A DNA stretch of 64,000 bases from Blastocatellia bacterium (GTDB taxonomy: Bacteria > Acidobacteriota > Blastocatellia > Pyrinomonadales > Pyrinomonadaceae), in assembly GCA_013697915.1 (NCBI GenBank), contig JACCVY010000220.1, forward strand, positions 1 to 64,000, written 5' to 3'. The notes under the pieces were generated by a model. That model had not been told where the DNA came from. It was given only the letters and a program-made list of their open reading frames with translations, and made no database searches. Positions 8,962-19,308 of this stretch are shown in pieces; within the stretch, counting starts at the first letter, position 1, and every line of letters starts with the position of its first letter. Made by a program: the position numbers and the translations under genes.

Positions 8962-11352
8962 CTATTCTGAAGAGAGGATACGGATGCGCAACCGTCCATC
9001 CTTCTGGCCTTTGAAGGGCAGATGCATGACACCTGATTCGTTTGCTGAACCGATATAATTTATACCGGGGACGCCATTGAAGAGTCCGCCACGCCAGTTA
9101 GCGCGTCCGCCCGTCATTTGTAGCTCGTACTTCGCGTGTGGCCTCAGCCCTGTGATCAACAATGTACTTGTTTCGACATCGGGGATCGTCACTTCGGCTT
9201 CCGTCACCATGCCGTCGATCGTAGCGAAGAGCACGATCGTACCGCCTTCGACCAGTGCGCCGACCAGATTTGATCCCTCTACTAACTCGACCCGAGGCGC
9301 GCGCGGATCTCCTTTGTCTCCGATCTCGAGCACGTGAAGAAAGAAGTCTTCCTTCGCCGGTTGCGACGGTGAAACTTCCACGCGCCAAGCGGCCGGCACA
9401 ACCGCACGAGTGTTTGAAGGCATGAGCTTTTCGAAGTCTTCACCCCAAAACAATTTCCACATCTTGCGCAAGTAAGGGTCAGTGGTAAGCGGTCCACCAG
9501 CGGGTGGATCCTGAGCCCAGTTTTTTCCCGACCCCCAGTCACCGCCAAACTCATCGCCCGGAGTCCAGAACTCCCATCCCGCGCCGCCTCGCTTTACGAC
9601 TTCCCGCTCGCGCGGCAGGAGGGAGTGAACGCGAAGTCGCCCCTGACCGTCTTGATATGTGAATGTTGAGGCGTTCGTATAACCGGTCCCCCCGTGGCCA
9701 ACATCGCGTCCATTTTGACCTGCCTCAACAATCGGCTCTCCCACACCATGAAGTAACCAGACTTTCTTGTAGTTGGGGTCTCGGGTGCGAACGCGGTCGA
9801 AGACGACCATCAGGTTATTGTCAGGCGTGTAAGCAACTTCACGGGTGAAGCGTTCCATCTTCGAGGGCTGATAGGCATGCGTGGCGTTGCCGCGCGCGTA
9901 GTGATAAACGCCGGGCAGGAAGTCTGTAACTTCCATGCGCCCTGTGTCCCACAAATCGCGCGTGCGCTCGAAGTCTTCGCGACTGCGGACCGTGTTCCAG
10001 TAACGCGACGAGTCCATCCGCTGCCCACCGTCGTTGGCCGCGGCCACGAGGTTCTCAGCCCAGAAAAACTTTTCACCTTGTTTGTAAACCAGCATTGAGT
10101 TGTGTGCGATCGTACGGCGGTAGTAGTTCAGATAATGCGGGCTTTCCGTGTCTGTATAGTCGGCCCCGCTCTCGGTGGCGAGATAGCCTCGGTGATAGAT
10201 GACAAAATGATTTTGATCGAGGTGATCGTGCTTAGCGAGATACGGACCAGAGTTGAATTCAATCCAGGTCGACTCGGGGCCAAAACCATCACGCATGATG
10301 AGGTGCCCAATGCCGCGAAAGAAGTGCTGGCGCGAAATTTCAGCTTCGGTGCTGGCAGCGGGATTGCGCGGAGTTACATTTGGATCGTCCCAGAGAAACT
10401 GCGTAATCGGAACTCGCCACTTCTTCTGTGCCGGCCAGCCACTTTCTCGCAGCATCCATGCAGCGTAGGGGTCTTTGAAACGATTAACTGCGTAGCCAAG
10501 GCAAATGTTGTCCTCCCATTCCAGGTAAGGAAACTCGTTGTCGTCGTCGCGCGCGGTCGTGCCATCGGGTAACACTTTGTAGAGATAGGTGTCCGTGTAG
10601 TGTTGAAAAACAGTGTAGCGCCGTGCCGGGTCGCTGTTCACAGTCGTGCGCAACAACTCAGCCATCATCGCGAGGGGCGCGTAAGTGATCCGCTGGTAAT
10701 CCATCGACTCGTGGTAGCCGCCGTCGGGAGTGATGAAGTCCGTCAGATCCAGGATGTGATCTAACACGTCCCTTGCATGCTTTCTCAGCGGAGCGGCGCG
10801 CGACTCGACAGAAGGGTGGCCTTCAATCGCTGTGAGCGCGAACACTGCGAGAGTCAAGTAACGAACAGGGTAGTTGTGGTACATCGCCAGTTGCACATCT
10901 TTTAGCGACTGGTCTGCCATCATCTGTTCGGCGGCCTTTAAGAGTTGAGCTGCGATGCGGTCTTTAAGTTGGTCGTCAAAACCCGGATAGTTATAGAGCC
11001 AATCGAAAGCGAGTGACCACTTGACATATTCCGGGTAAGTGCGCGAGCCGACCAAGTCCGGCGGGTGCATGGCTCTCATCTCCTGAACCGCACGCTTCGC
11101 GAAACTTTCGTCGCCATTCAGGAGGTACGTCAGCGCCCAACCGGCGATGTCGTCTGAGGGGCGCGCACCGGTGGCATATCTGGCGCGCAAGGTGGTGAGG
11201 CCTGTGAGCGGATCACGCTCGCCAATCAACATTCGGGGCCTAATAACCCTGGAACCAGATTGTGCCAGAGTGTCATGCGAGTTGGTCGCACTCATGATCA
11301 CAAGACAGAATGCGATGATCACGCCTGCTAATATTTTCTGCCGACTGAACAT
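8962..11352 (-). CDS. Secreted heparinase II/III-family polysaccharide lyase
   Basis: The 796-residue product has a signal peptide, then an (alpha/alpha) toroid region (YHNYPVRYLTLAVFALTAIEG, DGGYHESMDYQRITYAPLAMM) and the anti-parallel beta-sandwich of heparinase II/III enzymes. The most telling block is WIEFNSGPYLAKHDHLDQNHF followed by YYRRTIAHNSMLVY, where the tyrosines and histidines are candidates for the elimination chemistry. Such lyases cut uronic-acid-containing chains (heparin, heparan, alginate, or bacterial polymers) by beta-elimination. This is the strongest single clue that the locus targets a uronan. AAAGG precedes the ATG. The exact polymer is not predictable. Confidence 0.85.
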   Translation of the reverse strand: MFSRQKILAGVIIAFCLVIMSATNSHDTLAQSGSRVIRPRMLIGERDPLTGLTTLRARYATGARPSDDIAGWALTYLLNGDESFAKRAVQEMRAMHPPDLVGSRTYPEYVKWSLAFDWLYNYPGFDDQLKDRIAAQLLKAAEQMMADQSLKDVQLAMYHNYPVRYLTLAVFALTAIEGHPSVESRAAPLRKHARDVLDHILDLTDFITPDGGYHESMDYQRITYAPLAMMAELLRTTVNSDPARRYTVFQHYTDTYLYKVLPDGTTARDDDNEFPYLEWEDNICLGYAVNRFKDPYAAWMLRESGWPAQKKWRVPITQFLWDDPNVTPRNPAASTEAEISRQHFFRGIGHLIMRDGFGPESTWIEFNSGPYLAKHDHLDQNHFVIYHRGYLATESGADYTDTESPHYLNYYRRTIAHNSMLVYKQGEKFFWAENLVAAANDGGQRMDSSRYWNTVRSREDFERTRDLWDTGRMEVTDFLPGVYHYARGNATHAYQPSKMERFTREVAYTPDNNLMVVFDRVRTRDPNYKKVWLLHGVGEPIVEAGQNGRDVGHGGTGYTNASTFTYQDGQGRLRVHSLLPREREVVKRGGAGWEFWTPGDEFGGDWGSGKNWAQDPPAGGPLTTDPYLRKMWKLFWGEDFEKLMPSNTRAVVPAAWRVEVSPSQPAKEDFFLHVLEIGDKGDPRAPRVELVEGSNLVGALVEGGTIVLFATIDGMVTEAEVTIPDVETSTLLITGLRPHAKYELQMTGGRANWRGGLFNGVPGINYIGSANESGVMHLPFKGQKDGRLRIRILSSE

Positions 11353-11377
11353 TGATAACCTTTCGCGCTAACGCTTG

Positions 11378-12706
11378 TCACTGCACCGTAGCTGTTGCTC
11401 CTCGCGCCCCGGCAAGGTACTTAAGCCACTCTTTCGCCATTAACCGATGATAGGGTTCTGTCATGTGAATGCCATCGAGGCACACGAAGCTGGCCCTGTC
11501 TGGCGCCGACGATAAAATGCTGCCGACCTCGATCACTTCTATGCCCGCATCTCCAGCCGCCTTGACTGCGCGTTCCACGGTTCCCGGCTTGCTATCAGCA
11601 GGGTCGTGAACCTCGTCAAACATGTAAGTCTCTATACCAGCGGCGCGAAATCCTTCGCCCATTTGTTTGAGTGCATCGTAGTCCTCATCCGTGCGCGTCA
11701 TAACGACGAGCATGACTTTGTCAGGCTTCCAATCGAGCACGTCCTGATAGAAGCGCTTCTGGGCGCGCGAGGCGGTCAAGCCACCGCCGGCAAACTGTTT
11801 GAATTCTACTTTTGGATTTTCGCGCCGGAAGACATCAATCACGATTGGCACAAAACTCGACGGCGAAGACCAATGCAGTCCCATCGTAAACGAGTGCCCG
11901 ATGACGGCAATCTTCTGAGCCGGCATTGCCCGCAGTTTCGGCACCAGCCGTTTCACGTCCGGCTCCCGCAGCAACTCCGCCGCAAGTACGCGCTCATCGC
12001 GAATGTGCAAATTTTTTTCTCCCCAGTTCCAGATCTTTCGCCCGGCTATCTGCCACTCAGCGGCGGTTGTCCCCACAGGCGACTCGCAAGCTTGCCCCTC
12101 GAGCTTCCGGCCGACGGCAAGCAGGTCGGCATCGCTGCCGGGCAAATTAAATTGCCCGACATACACGGGCAAGCCTAACCCGATGTAGAAAGCGTATTCC
12201 TCTTGCAGGCGATCGCCGTCGCGCTCAACCTCGAGCACAGTCTGATAGAGGCTTGCCACGGCGCGAATCTTCACTCCGCTGGCCTTCGTGTTTCGGCGCA
12301 AGTAGTCAGTGAAGATATTAACCGGCGCGTTGGACGGTACTGTGAGTCCGGAGGAAAGTATCGGCTCAAGATCCTGTGCCGGATCGAAGGCTGATTTCGC
12401 TCCATTTGCCCACGCCCTCACTGCGTTTAAATCGGACTTCAGCAGTTTGGCTTGATGTTCTGAAAGACTCTCGAGTTCTTTATCTGAAAGCTTCCCCTGC
12501 GAGTAGCACGCGGGATCGCCCTTCCTTGATGTTTTTGCAAGCAGCACTTGGTAAGCGTGCACGGCAATTACATTGGCCTCGACGAGTTGGGCCAACCGAC
12601 CAGCGCTTCCCTGCTCAGCCCGCGCTTTGCGTTGAGGAACGTTCTGGCCGAAAACCACAGCTGGGATAACCATGCCCATCAACAGCCGGATGATTCTTCT
12701 TTTCAT
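11378..12706 (-). CDS. Secreted SGNH/GDSL-type hydrolase-like protein
   Basis: A 442-residue exported protein (MKRRIIRLLMGMVIPAVVFG signal). The C-terminal half carries SGNH-type motifs: the nucleophile serine in AVIGHSFTMGL, a glycine-rich block FAGGGLTASR, and the DGIHMTEPYHRLM block with the Asp-x-x-His pair. The usual asparagine block is not clear, as the aligned strand reads LVVMTRTDED. The N-terminal 200 residues are helical and unassigned. SGNH enzymes remove acetyl or other ester groups from polysaccharides, which would help the neighbouring lyases. GAGG lies five bases before the ATG. Confidence 0.68.
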   Translation of the reverse strand: MKRRIIRLLMGMVIPAVVFGQNVPQRKARAEQGSAGRLAQLVEANVIAVHAYQVLLAKTSRKGDPACYSQGKLSDKELESLSEHQAKLLKSDLNAVRAWANGAKSAFDPAQDLEPILSSGLTVPSNAPVNIFTDYLRRNTKASGVKIRAVASLYQTVLEVERDGDRLQEEYAFYIGLGLPVYVGQFNLPGSDADLLAVGRKLEGQACESPVGTTAAEWQIAGRKIWNWGEKNLHIRDERVLAAELLREPDVKRLVPKLRAMPAQKIAVIGHSFTMGLHWSSPSSFVPIVIDVFRRENPKVEFKQFAGGGLTASRAQKRFYQDVLDWKPDKVMLVVMTRTDEDYDALKQMGEGFRAAGIETYMFDEVHDPADSKPGTVERAVKAAGDAGIEVIEVGSILSSAPDRASFVCLDGIHMTEPYHRLMAKEWLKYLAGARGATATVQ

Positions 12707-12790
12707 ATATGCCTCTTGATGAGCAAGTGACTCCCCGCTAGAAAACCGAACGTGCTAAAACGTACTCGCGCCTACCTTGAGCCGGCACAG

Positions 12791-14500
12791 TTATTCATTG
12801 CTCGCAGCGGCCGGGGCTAGAGCGCCAATAAAAGGTCTGCGATTCTTCTTGCCATAGAGATCGTGCGATGGAAGTTGGGTAGCATCCCCACGTCGCGCGA
12901 GTAGTTTCGAAGCTGCTGTAGGACGAAAATCTGGACGATTCGGATTCAGCCGCCACCAGTTACCCTCGATAGTCACCCAAGGCTCTTCTCCATAGCGCAC
13001 GAATTCTCCCGCCGCTCTTTCGCGTGTCACCCTGCTCGTTGTATCGGCTCCTTCAGGTAAGGCCAAAGCGAGCCGCTTGAGAACGTCAGGCATCTCCGTG
13101 TAGCTCAGTGTGTTGATAACGTTGAAGCGAGCGTCGAGCCGAAAGATGCTGGTGTTGAAGATCTCGATTGACGATGGCTGGTCGTTGATGAAGATGTTGT
13201 TGCGCATCACCGTGCCCCAGCTTCCGTTGCGGGATTGCATGGCAGCGCGTCCCTTGTTATTCATCAGCACAGTGTTATTGCGAATAAGATTTGAGTGACA
13301 ACCCCACAGCGGCAAATCCTCTGGCCCATGTACCTGATCGGGCGACTGCGGTCCAGGTTCGACATAACGCTCGTCATAAGGGTTCGCATCGTCCCACTGC
13401 GCGATGCCATGGTTGAAGTTTCCGTAAAGCAGATTATTTTGGATCAGGGAATCCTGCAGACCGGCGAGGTTGAGCGAGCCGCCGCCCGCCTTGCCGTTCG
13501 CGTTGATGATATTGTCCTCGATAATGAAATTGATTCCTCGGCCATCCGGGAAATTATTCTCGCCAAATTTCTCGGTAGCCAATTTGACGAGACCAACCGC
13601 CCATTCCCGCGTGGGCTCCTCTTTGCGATAGTTTCGTAGTGCCGGATTTTTCAAAAGCTCGTGGAAGGAACTCACGGAGTCGATATTGCACTGCAGACCG
13701 CTAGCGTTGCTGCCAAAGAATATATTTCGGCGGATGACATAGTTGTCCGAGCCGTCGGAAGCGTAGGCGGAGTGCTCCTGCGCGGACAGCGCGAAGAGGT
13801 TGTCTTCGATAAGCACCGTGTGCGTGTCTGTAGAATGCAGTCCCCACTTACGGTGGTTGTGTGAGAAGTTGCCGACGATGACGATGTGATGGGTTTGCTT
13901 GCCGCTGCGCCCGAAATCGCCGTCGAGCATAATTCCGGCCCTCGGACCAACGAGTTCACGTCCGGGACCCGTACGACCGGCGATGTTGAAGCCTTCGACG
14001 ATCACGTGATGCGCTGCTTGTAATAGCACCATCCAATCAGGGTCGCGTTCAGAGCCGCGATCAATGACAACATCGCCAGGCTTGCCCATTGCCTTGAAGT
14101 GGACATAGCGACCATCCGCAGCGTCGCTCTTATCGCCGACAACAAAACCCGCGTAGGTCCCCGGCATCACTGCTACCAGATCACCACCTCGAGATGCGTC
14201 GGCCGCTTCCTGTAGTTTCTTAAAGACCGCGTTGACAGAATAGGATCGTTCTGGTTGAGCGCCATTACTGACCGCGTTGAGATCTGGCGCCGATACGCGA
14301 ATCGATTTGGGAGGTTGTTCGGACTGATCGATCACAAGTACCCGCGCGTATCTCTTCTGAATGCGGAACGTCTTGTTCACCCACTCGTCAGAGTTGCGTG
14401 TCTTGTAAAAAACCGGTGACGCTGGGGGCGTGGCAATTGCAACCGAGAACGAAACGATTACTAACAGGACAAGGCAAAAGTTATTTCGTAGTTTTCCCAA
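12791..14500 (-). CDS. Secreted right-handed parallel beta-helix protein
   Basis: A 569-residue exported beta-helix protein with rungs such as HHVIVEGFNIAGR, IVGNFSHNHRKWGLHSTDTH, VIRRNIFFGSNASG and IIEDNIINANGKAGG. The opening ALQEAADASRGGDLVAVMPGTYAG-type segment (here KKLQEAADASRGGD) is typical of PL6 or pectate-lyase-like folds. I place the start at TTG 14500: GAGGAG lies directly upstream and the hydrophobic signal segment then begins at residue 8. A TTG 15 codons upstream lacks such a site. It probably acts on the same polymer as the heparinase-type lyase. No catalytic residues could be pinned. Confidence 0.75.
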   Translation of the reverse strand: MGKLRNNFCLVLLVIVSFSVAIATPPASPVFYKTRNSDEWVNKTFRIQKRYARVLVIDQSEQPPKSIRVSAPDLNAVSNGAQPERSYSVNAVFKKLQEAADASRGGDLVAVMPGTYAGFVVGDKSDAADGRYVHFKAMGKPGDVVIDRGSERDPDWMVLLQAAHHVIVEGFNIAGRTGPGRELVGPRAGIMLDGDFGRSGKQTHHIVIVGNFSHNHRKWGLHSTDTHTVLIEDNLFALSAQEHSAYASDGSDNYVIRRNIFFGSNASGLQCNIDSVSSFHELLKNPALRNYRKEEPTREWAVGLVKLATEKFGENNFPDGRGINFIIEDNIINANGKAGGGSLNLAGLQDSLIQNNLLYGNFNHGIAQWDDANPYDERYVEPGPQSPDQVHGPEDLPLWGCHSNLIRNNTVLMNNKGRAAMQSRNGSWGTVMRNNIFINDQPSSIEIFNTSIFRLDARFNVINTLSYTEMPDVLKRLALALPEGADTTSRVTRERAAGEFVRYGEEPWVTIEGNWWRLNPNRPDFRPTAASKLLARRGDATQLPSHDLYGKKNRRPFIGALAPAAASNE

Positions 14501-14638
14501 GTTTCTCCTCGGATAATTTGCGGACGAATACCGCTGATTTATCAAATGGCGAGCTCATCTCAACATTTCACCGGGTTTGTGATTACAACTTCCAACATCT
14601 GCACACCGGGACGATCCAACATCATCGTCGTATGCCTA

Positions 14639-15805
14639 TCAGGCCTGCAGGTTCCAATGTGAGAGCAAATGACCGTAGAGCCGAACGCCCATTTCGACCT
14701 GCTCCACCTTTATGAATTCATCACAGGTGTGCGCTTGAGCGATATCGCCGGGTCCGCACACCACAGTTTGAATCCCGGCGCGTGCGAGTTTGCTGCCGTC
14801 GGTGCCATAGTGCGCGCCTTCAAGTGCGCTCTCAGTTCCCATTTCCGCCCGCTGCGCCGCGCCGACCGCTTGCACGACCGCTGCATCGCGTGGAGTATCC
14901 AGCGCCGGATCGAGCAGATAGGGCTCGTCCGTTATGAATTCGATCCCATTACCGATGCGGTCGCGCACAAAGGTCGCACAATCGAGCACAGCCTTACGTG
15001 CGTCTTCGCCCGGCAGTAGACGGCGTTCGATCTCAAACTCGCAAAGATCTGGAACAATGTTCACTGCCTGCCCTCCGACAACACGCCCGACGTTTATGGT
15101 GCCAGGCCCAAGCAACGGATGCGGCTCAAGCGCCGCTAACTCTTCGGCGTAGGCTTCGAGAGCGAGTGCCACGCGTGCGCCGTCGTAGATGGCGCTGCGC
15201 CCCCGGTCAGGAGTAGCGCCGTGGGCGCTAACGCCGGTGACTTTAACTCGCCAACGCGCGACACCCTTGTGAGCAATGACCCTGGCGAGTTTCGTCGGCT
15301 CGCCAATAACACATGCCGTGACGGGCCAATCCTTCTCGATCAACTTCCACGAACCGGAGAAAGAAAACTCTTCATCCGCCATTGCCGCGAAGACAACCGG
15401 CGACGGGCGGTCGGGCTTGTTTGCATAGGCAATGAAAGCAATGAGCATTGCCGCAATTGACCCTTTAGCGTCACACGAACCGCGACCGAAGACCCGACCG
15501 CTGCTTAACACCGGGTCGAAAGGATCAATTGCCATGTTCGCAACCGGCACCGTGTCCATGTGAGAGTTGAGCATCAAGCCATCACGCGCATTGCGGCGAC
15601 TATTGCTGCTCGCATGGACGATGGCGATAACGTTCTCGCGTCCCTCAGCAACTAACTGCCGTTCGCAATCTATCTCGGCGCAACGCAGGACGCTTTCTAT
15701 GTAGTCTGCCATTGCGCGCTCGACTGGTTCGCCCGTGTTCAGCCGCATAGGGTTGACACTCGGGATGGCAATCAGGTCGCGCAAGAGTTGTACGGCTTCG
15801 GTCAT
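14639..15805 (-). CDS. M20-family metallo-deacylase (ArgE/DapE-like)
   Basis: The 388-residue cytosolic protein has the full M20 signature: MLNSHMDTVPV (metal His and catalytic Asp), GRGSCDAKGSIAAM (bridging Asp), MADEEFSFSG (general base and metal Glu), IGEPTKLARV and a C-terminal metal His in QAHTCDEF. Family members cleave N-acyl groups from amino acids or small peptides. ATG 15805 is preferred over 15859, because the earlier start overlaps the upstream DUF5107 gene. Proximity to the enolase-superfamily racemase-like gene suggests deacylation of N-acylamino acids released from the polymer or peptides. That pairing is inference. Confidence 0.85.
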   Translation of the reverse strand: MTEAVQLLRDLIAIPSVNPMRLNTGEPVERAMADYIESVLRCAEIDCERQLVAEGRENVIAIVHASSNSRRNARDGLMLNSHMDTVPVANMAIDPFDPVLSSGRVFGRGSCDAKGSIAAMLIAFIAYANKPDRPSPVVFAAMADEEFSFSGSWKLIEKDWPVTACVIGEPTKLARVIAHKGVARWRVKVTGVSAHGATPDRGRSAIYDGARVALALEAYAEELAALEPHPLLGPGTINVGRVVGGQAVNIVPDLCEFEIERRLLPGEDARKAVLDCATFVRDRIGNGIEFITDEPYLLDPALDTPRDAAVVQAVGAAQRAEMGTESALEGAHYGTDGSKLARAGIQTVVCGPGDIAQAHTCDEFIKVEQVEMGVRLYGHLLSHWNLQA

Positions 15806-15833
15806 TTGATCCAACACGACAAAACACTTCCCG

Positions 15834-18800
15834 TTAGCGCCCGCCCGTGCGGCCTCCAACGCCCGCGTTTCTACCGCCCTTTAACTCCGCGAGTTGCGCG
15901 AGAGCGAGTTCGTTTTGCGGATCTATCTTCAACGCGCGTTCCAGTGCCACACGCGCCTCATCCCTGCGGCCGAGCGCTTTCAACGCGGCGCCGGCGAGCA
16001 CGAATCGAATTGCACCCGCGGGCGGCCACGGTTCCGATTCGAGCATCCGCTGCTCGTCATTAAGCCGAGCCAGTCGTTCATAGAGTGCGCGCGCCTGTGC
16101 GTGGCGACCGGTATGTTCGAGGGCAACAGCTTTAAAGAAATAGTGTTCGGACCAAGGCTCTTCCGGTTGCGTGGGAGGATTGAGTTCCTCGGAGGCAGCG
16201 CGTTGCCACCAACGTTCTGCCTCGACGCGTTGACCCGCCGCGTCGTACTCGCGGGCCGCAGCGACGTATTCCCGCGCCTGTGACTCCATAGCCGGGCGTC
16301 CGACGCCGAAGTTGCGTGGAAATTCAGTCGCCGCAGCAAACTCCGCTGCCGATTTCTGATGATCACCTGATTGCCGATATTTCCGCGCTAAGCCCAAATG
16401 GGCCTTGCGGTAGAGTGCCAATGCGGCGTCCTCACCTTCCCCGGAAGTGAAGGTGGTTTTGCCGAGTAACGCTGCAGCATCGGCGAACCTGCCGGCATCT
16501 ACGTATGCCGCGGCGAGTGATTGAACCAAAGCCGATTGCGCCCGAACCGCTGCAGGTGCTCCCTCCAACAACTTCACGCGGCGGTCAGTGGCCCCCATTT
16601 CCGAAAGCAGTTTGTCGAACTCGATGTAGAGATGAAAATCATCAGGCGCGCTGGCGATGGCCCGCTCATACTGCCGTGCCGCCTCTGGTTTATTCTGTGC
16701 GCCCAGCCAGAGTGCGCGGGCCAGATTACGTTGGGCGATTATATTTGCAGGATCGAGCCTCACGGCGTCGCGCCAGGCAGTCAATCCTTCTTGATCGCGG
16801 TTCTTGGAAGCGAGCACATTGCCGAGATAGTAGGCCGCGCGGCCGTCGTTCGCGTTCGACGCGACAGCAGCGCGCAAGACGTCAATCTCCTCAACCCGGT
16901 GCGGGAAGACGAAAGCCGGATCGCCCTTCGCGCCCATCGCGTACTGCATCCGCGCGCGCTCACGGTCGCCGTCTTGCTCGTACAGATAGCCGAGCGTGTA
17001 ATAGAGCATCGGATGGATACGTTTTGTCTCTGCGTTTGTCGTCCCTTCCCGCGCTCTCTTAATCGCCTCTTCAAGAATCTGCCTTGCTTCATGCCGTTGC
17101 CCAACTCCGGCATAATCAAATGTGACTTCGAGTACCGAATCAGGCTCACGTGAGAGTAGGTGCCAGAGTTGGGCCCATGCAGCCTTGGCCTTTGCGTCGT
17201 GCCCGGCCGCCTTACTGATTTCGTACTGCTCATGCAGTGCCAGATAATCAATCGGCAACTCCTGCACAACCGCATCGATGCGCGCCTGCGCTGCGTCGAG
17301 TTTTCCATCCAAACGCTCAGCAAGTGCCAGGATAGTACGCGCCTTAAGATCGCGTGGGTCGAGCATCACAGCCTGTGAAAGATCTTCAATCGCCTCTGCT
17401 GTGTGACCTGCTGCGAGGGCTATCTCCCCCAACACATAGCGGGAGACCGATTCGCGGTGACCTGAACGCACGGCCCAAATCAAATGGTCCTCGGCCTCAG
17501 CCGTTTGTCCCTGGGCGCGTCTAACGAGCGCCAGGTAATAGTGTGCGTCACCCGCGTCTTTGTTCCGCCGGAGCGCTTGTTCAAGATGATTCGCGGCTTT
17601 CTCATACTCGCCGCTGCGGTAGTACGAAAGGCCCAATGCAACATGTGCCGGTGCAAAACCGGGATCGCGCTTGAGCGCCTCTGTGTAGGCTTCGCGGGCC
17701 TCTCGCTCTTTGCTCTTCTTATCGAACGCCAGGCCCTCGACATAACTTTGTTCCGCGCTCACCGGATTCTTTGGATCGGGAATGGGGCGCGTCGCGGGTT
17801 TGAAATCGGGGTTGGCATCGACGGGCGTGTCGGTGCTGTACCGAATTAGATTCCGTCCGTCTTTACTCTTAAAACTCACACTCAAGGGCTGACTAATCGC
17901 CTTGGCTGGCAGTTCGACTGTGGCTGTGAAAGTTTTTGCCGGATCAAGATCGACATGATCATTGCGCAGGCTGGTGCCATCGCTCTCTACCGTGAACTCA
18001 ACGTCGTTGAAACGTGCGTTAGCATTAGCAGTGACGACGGCGCGATTGCCTTGCACATTCACGCGCAAAGCGGCGTCGCGTGTCGCTTCGTCCCAACCCC
18101 CACCAAGGTGATTCACTCCAAACCAGTACTCAAAGAAATGCTCGACGCGGTGGGGCGCAATGAATTGATGCTCCATCTGCGTCTCGAAGCGACCGCCCTG
18201 AAACTCAACGTACTGACCGCCGCCATCGGTTAACTTATCAACCCAGACGTCACCATTCTCATCCGTCCCCCAGGTCCAGGTTTTCTTGCCTGGCAGCTCG
18301 CGATGATCGGCGACATGGACGATGCCCCAATCGGCCTGCTCGTAGTAGACACCGAAGAAATCACGTTTCGAGTCGCGCGCGAAGAGCGAAAGGAAATTCG
18401 AGACCTGGCTAAACTTGCTGACGTCAACCCCCTTCTCTTTAGGAAAGGAGAAGACAGGCCAGAACGCATGCGGATAAGCCTCGCGCATCGGATAAATGAA
18501 ACGCATATCCGCGGTGGCGGGCGCACCCGCAGTTGACCAATACCAGTAACGACCAGGAAGAGGTCGGCGATTGTTGAGGGTGACTTCCGTTTCGACAACT
18601 CTTCTACCCGGACGAAGACGAATGATGACTTCCCATTGCATTCCCTGTACGCGTTCGGTATCGCCGATCGCAACGGTCGCGCTGCCGTCTGGCTCCATTC
18701 GGGTGACATAATCGATTGGAGCGACAGTTGTCAGCGTGTGGCCGTCTGGAAAATTCCATTCGATACCACCGGAGACCCAGGCGCCACGCAATGCCACCAT

Positions 18801-19205
18801 CGCGTACTTCATGACGGGGTTTGAGTAGAGCACGTCGCGATTGAGTGTCTTGTCAAAAATTTGGTAGACGTGGCCGCCTAACTCCGGCAAGACGGTGACG
18901 CGAAGGTATTCGTTTTCCAAATACACCGCGTTGTAGCTCTTCTCTGTCCGCTTGTTCGTTAACGCGTCGAGAAACGGATATGGATAAACGGGCCGCCACT
19001 TACGTCGCTCCCAATCGAGCAGTGCCGGATAAGGGTTGGGAGGACCTAATTCATAGGTTGGGATCACCAGCGGCGCTTCCCAAACGCGAGGTGCGTCCGT
19101 CGATGTTTGTGCTTCTGCCGAGATGCCGCTTAACAGGGTGACTGCCAGAAGCACGATGCAAGCAAGACTTAGCCGAAACTGTGTGCTGTTTAAGATAGCG
19201 TTCAT
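15834..19205 (-). CDS. Exported DUF5107 domain protein with long TPR array
   Basis: A 1123-residue protein with signal peptide FRLSLACIVLLAVTLLSG. A DUF5107 region of galactose-mutarotase-like fold follows (residues about 40-350, with YNAVYLENEYLRVTVLPELGGHV, then GGIEWNFPDGHT and YWYWSTAGAPA). The rest, to about residue 1100, is tetratricopeptide repeats (for example APAHVALGLSYYRSGEYEKAANHLEQ). The mutarotase-like half probably binds or acts on sugars and the TPR part probably scaffolds partners. Start 19205 has AGAGGT upstream and begins the signal peptide. A GTG/ATG 24 codons earlier would add a non-signal leader. Function is unassigned. Confidence 0.8.
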   Translation of the reverse strand: MNAILNSTQFRLSLACIVLLAVTLLSGISAEAQTSTDAPRVWEAPLVIPTYELGPPNPYPALLDWERRKWRPVYPYPFLDALTNKRTEKSYNAVYLENEYLRVTVLPELGGHVYQIFDKTLNRDVLYSNPVMKYAMVALRGAWVSGGIEWNFPDGHTLTTVAPIDYVTRMEPDGSATVAIGDTERVQGMQWEVIIRLRPGRRVVETEVTLNNRRPLPGRYWYWSTAGAPATADMRFIYPMREAYPHAFWPVFSFPKEKGVDVSKFSQVSNFLSLFARDSKRDFFGVYYEQADWGIVHVADHRELPGKKTWTWGTDENGDVWVDKLTDGGGQYVEFQGGRFETQMEHQFIAPHRVEHFFEYWFGVNHLGGGWDEATRDAALRVNVQGNRAVVTANANARFNDVEFTVESDGTSLRNDHVDLDPAKTFTATVELPAKAISQPLSVSFKSKDGRNLIRYSTDTPVDANPDFKPATRPIPDPKNPVSAEQSYVEGLAFDKKSKEREAREAYTEALKRDPGFAPAHVALGLSYYRSGEYEKAANHLEQALRRNKDAGDAHYYLALVRRAQGQTAEAEDHLIWAVRSGHRESVSRYVLGEIALAAGHTAEAIEDLSQAVMLDPRDLKARTILALAERLDGKLDAAQARIDAVVQELPIDYLALHEQYEISKAAGHDAKAKAAWAQLWHLLSREPDSVLEVTFDYAGVGQRHEARQILEEAIKRAREGTTNAETKRIHPMLYYTLGYLYEQDGDRERARMQYAMGAKGDPAFVFPHRVEEIDVLRAAVASNANDGRAAYYLGNVLASKNRDQEGLTAWRDAVRLDPANIIAQRNLARALWLGAQNKPEAARQYERAIASAPDDFHLYIEFDKLLSEMGATDRRVKLLEGAPAAVRAQSALVQSLAAAYVDAGRFADAAALLGKTTFTSGEGEDAALALYRKAHLGLARKYRQSGDHQKSAAEFAAATEFPRNFGVGRPAMESQAREYVAAAREYDAAGQRVEAERWWQRAASEELNPPTQPEEPWSEHYFFKAVALEHTGRHAQARALYERLARLNDEQRMLESEPWPPAGAIRFVLAGAALKALGRRDEARVALERALKIDPQNELALAQLAELKGGRNAGVGGRTGGR

Positions 19206-19308
19206 TAGAAATACCTCTGGTGATCTGTCAGTACCACCTGCGGTAGCGGGTGGGTGGTAGTCGCACCCAGGGCCCAACTGCTACCCGCGGACGGTTCTGA
19301 CAATCAAC

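Noticed and set aside
11606-12178. 190-codon plus-strand frame opposite the SGNH gene
   Set aside because: It is wholly antisense to a well-supported exported hydrolase and shows no family motif.
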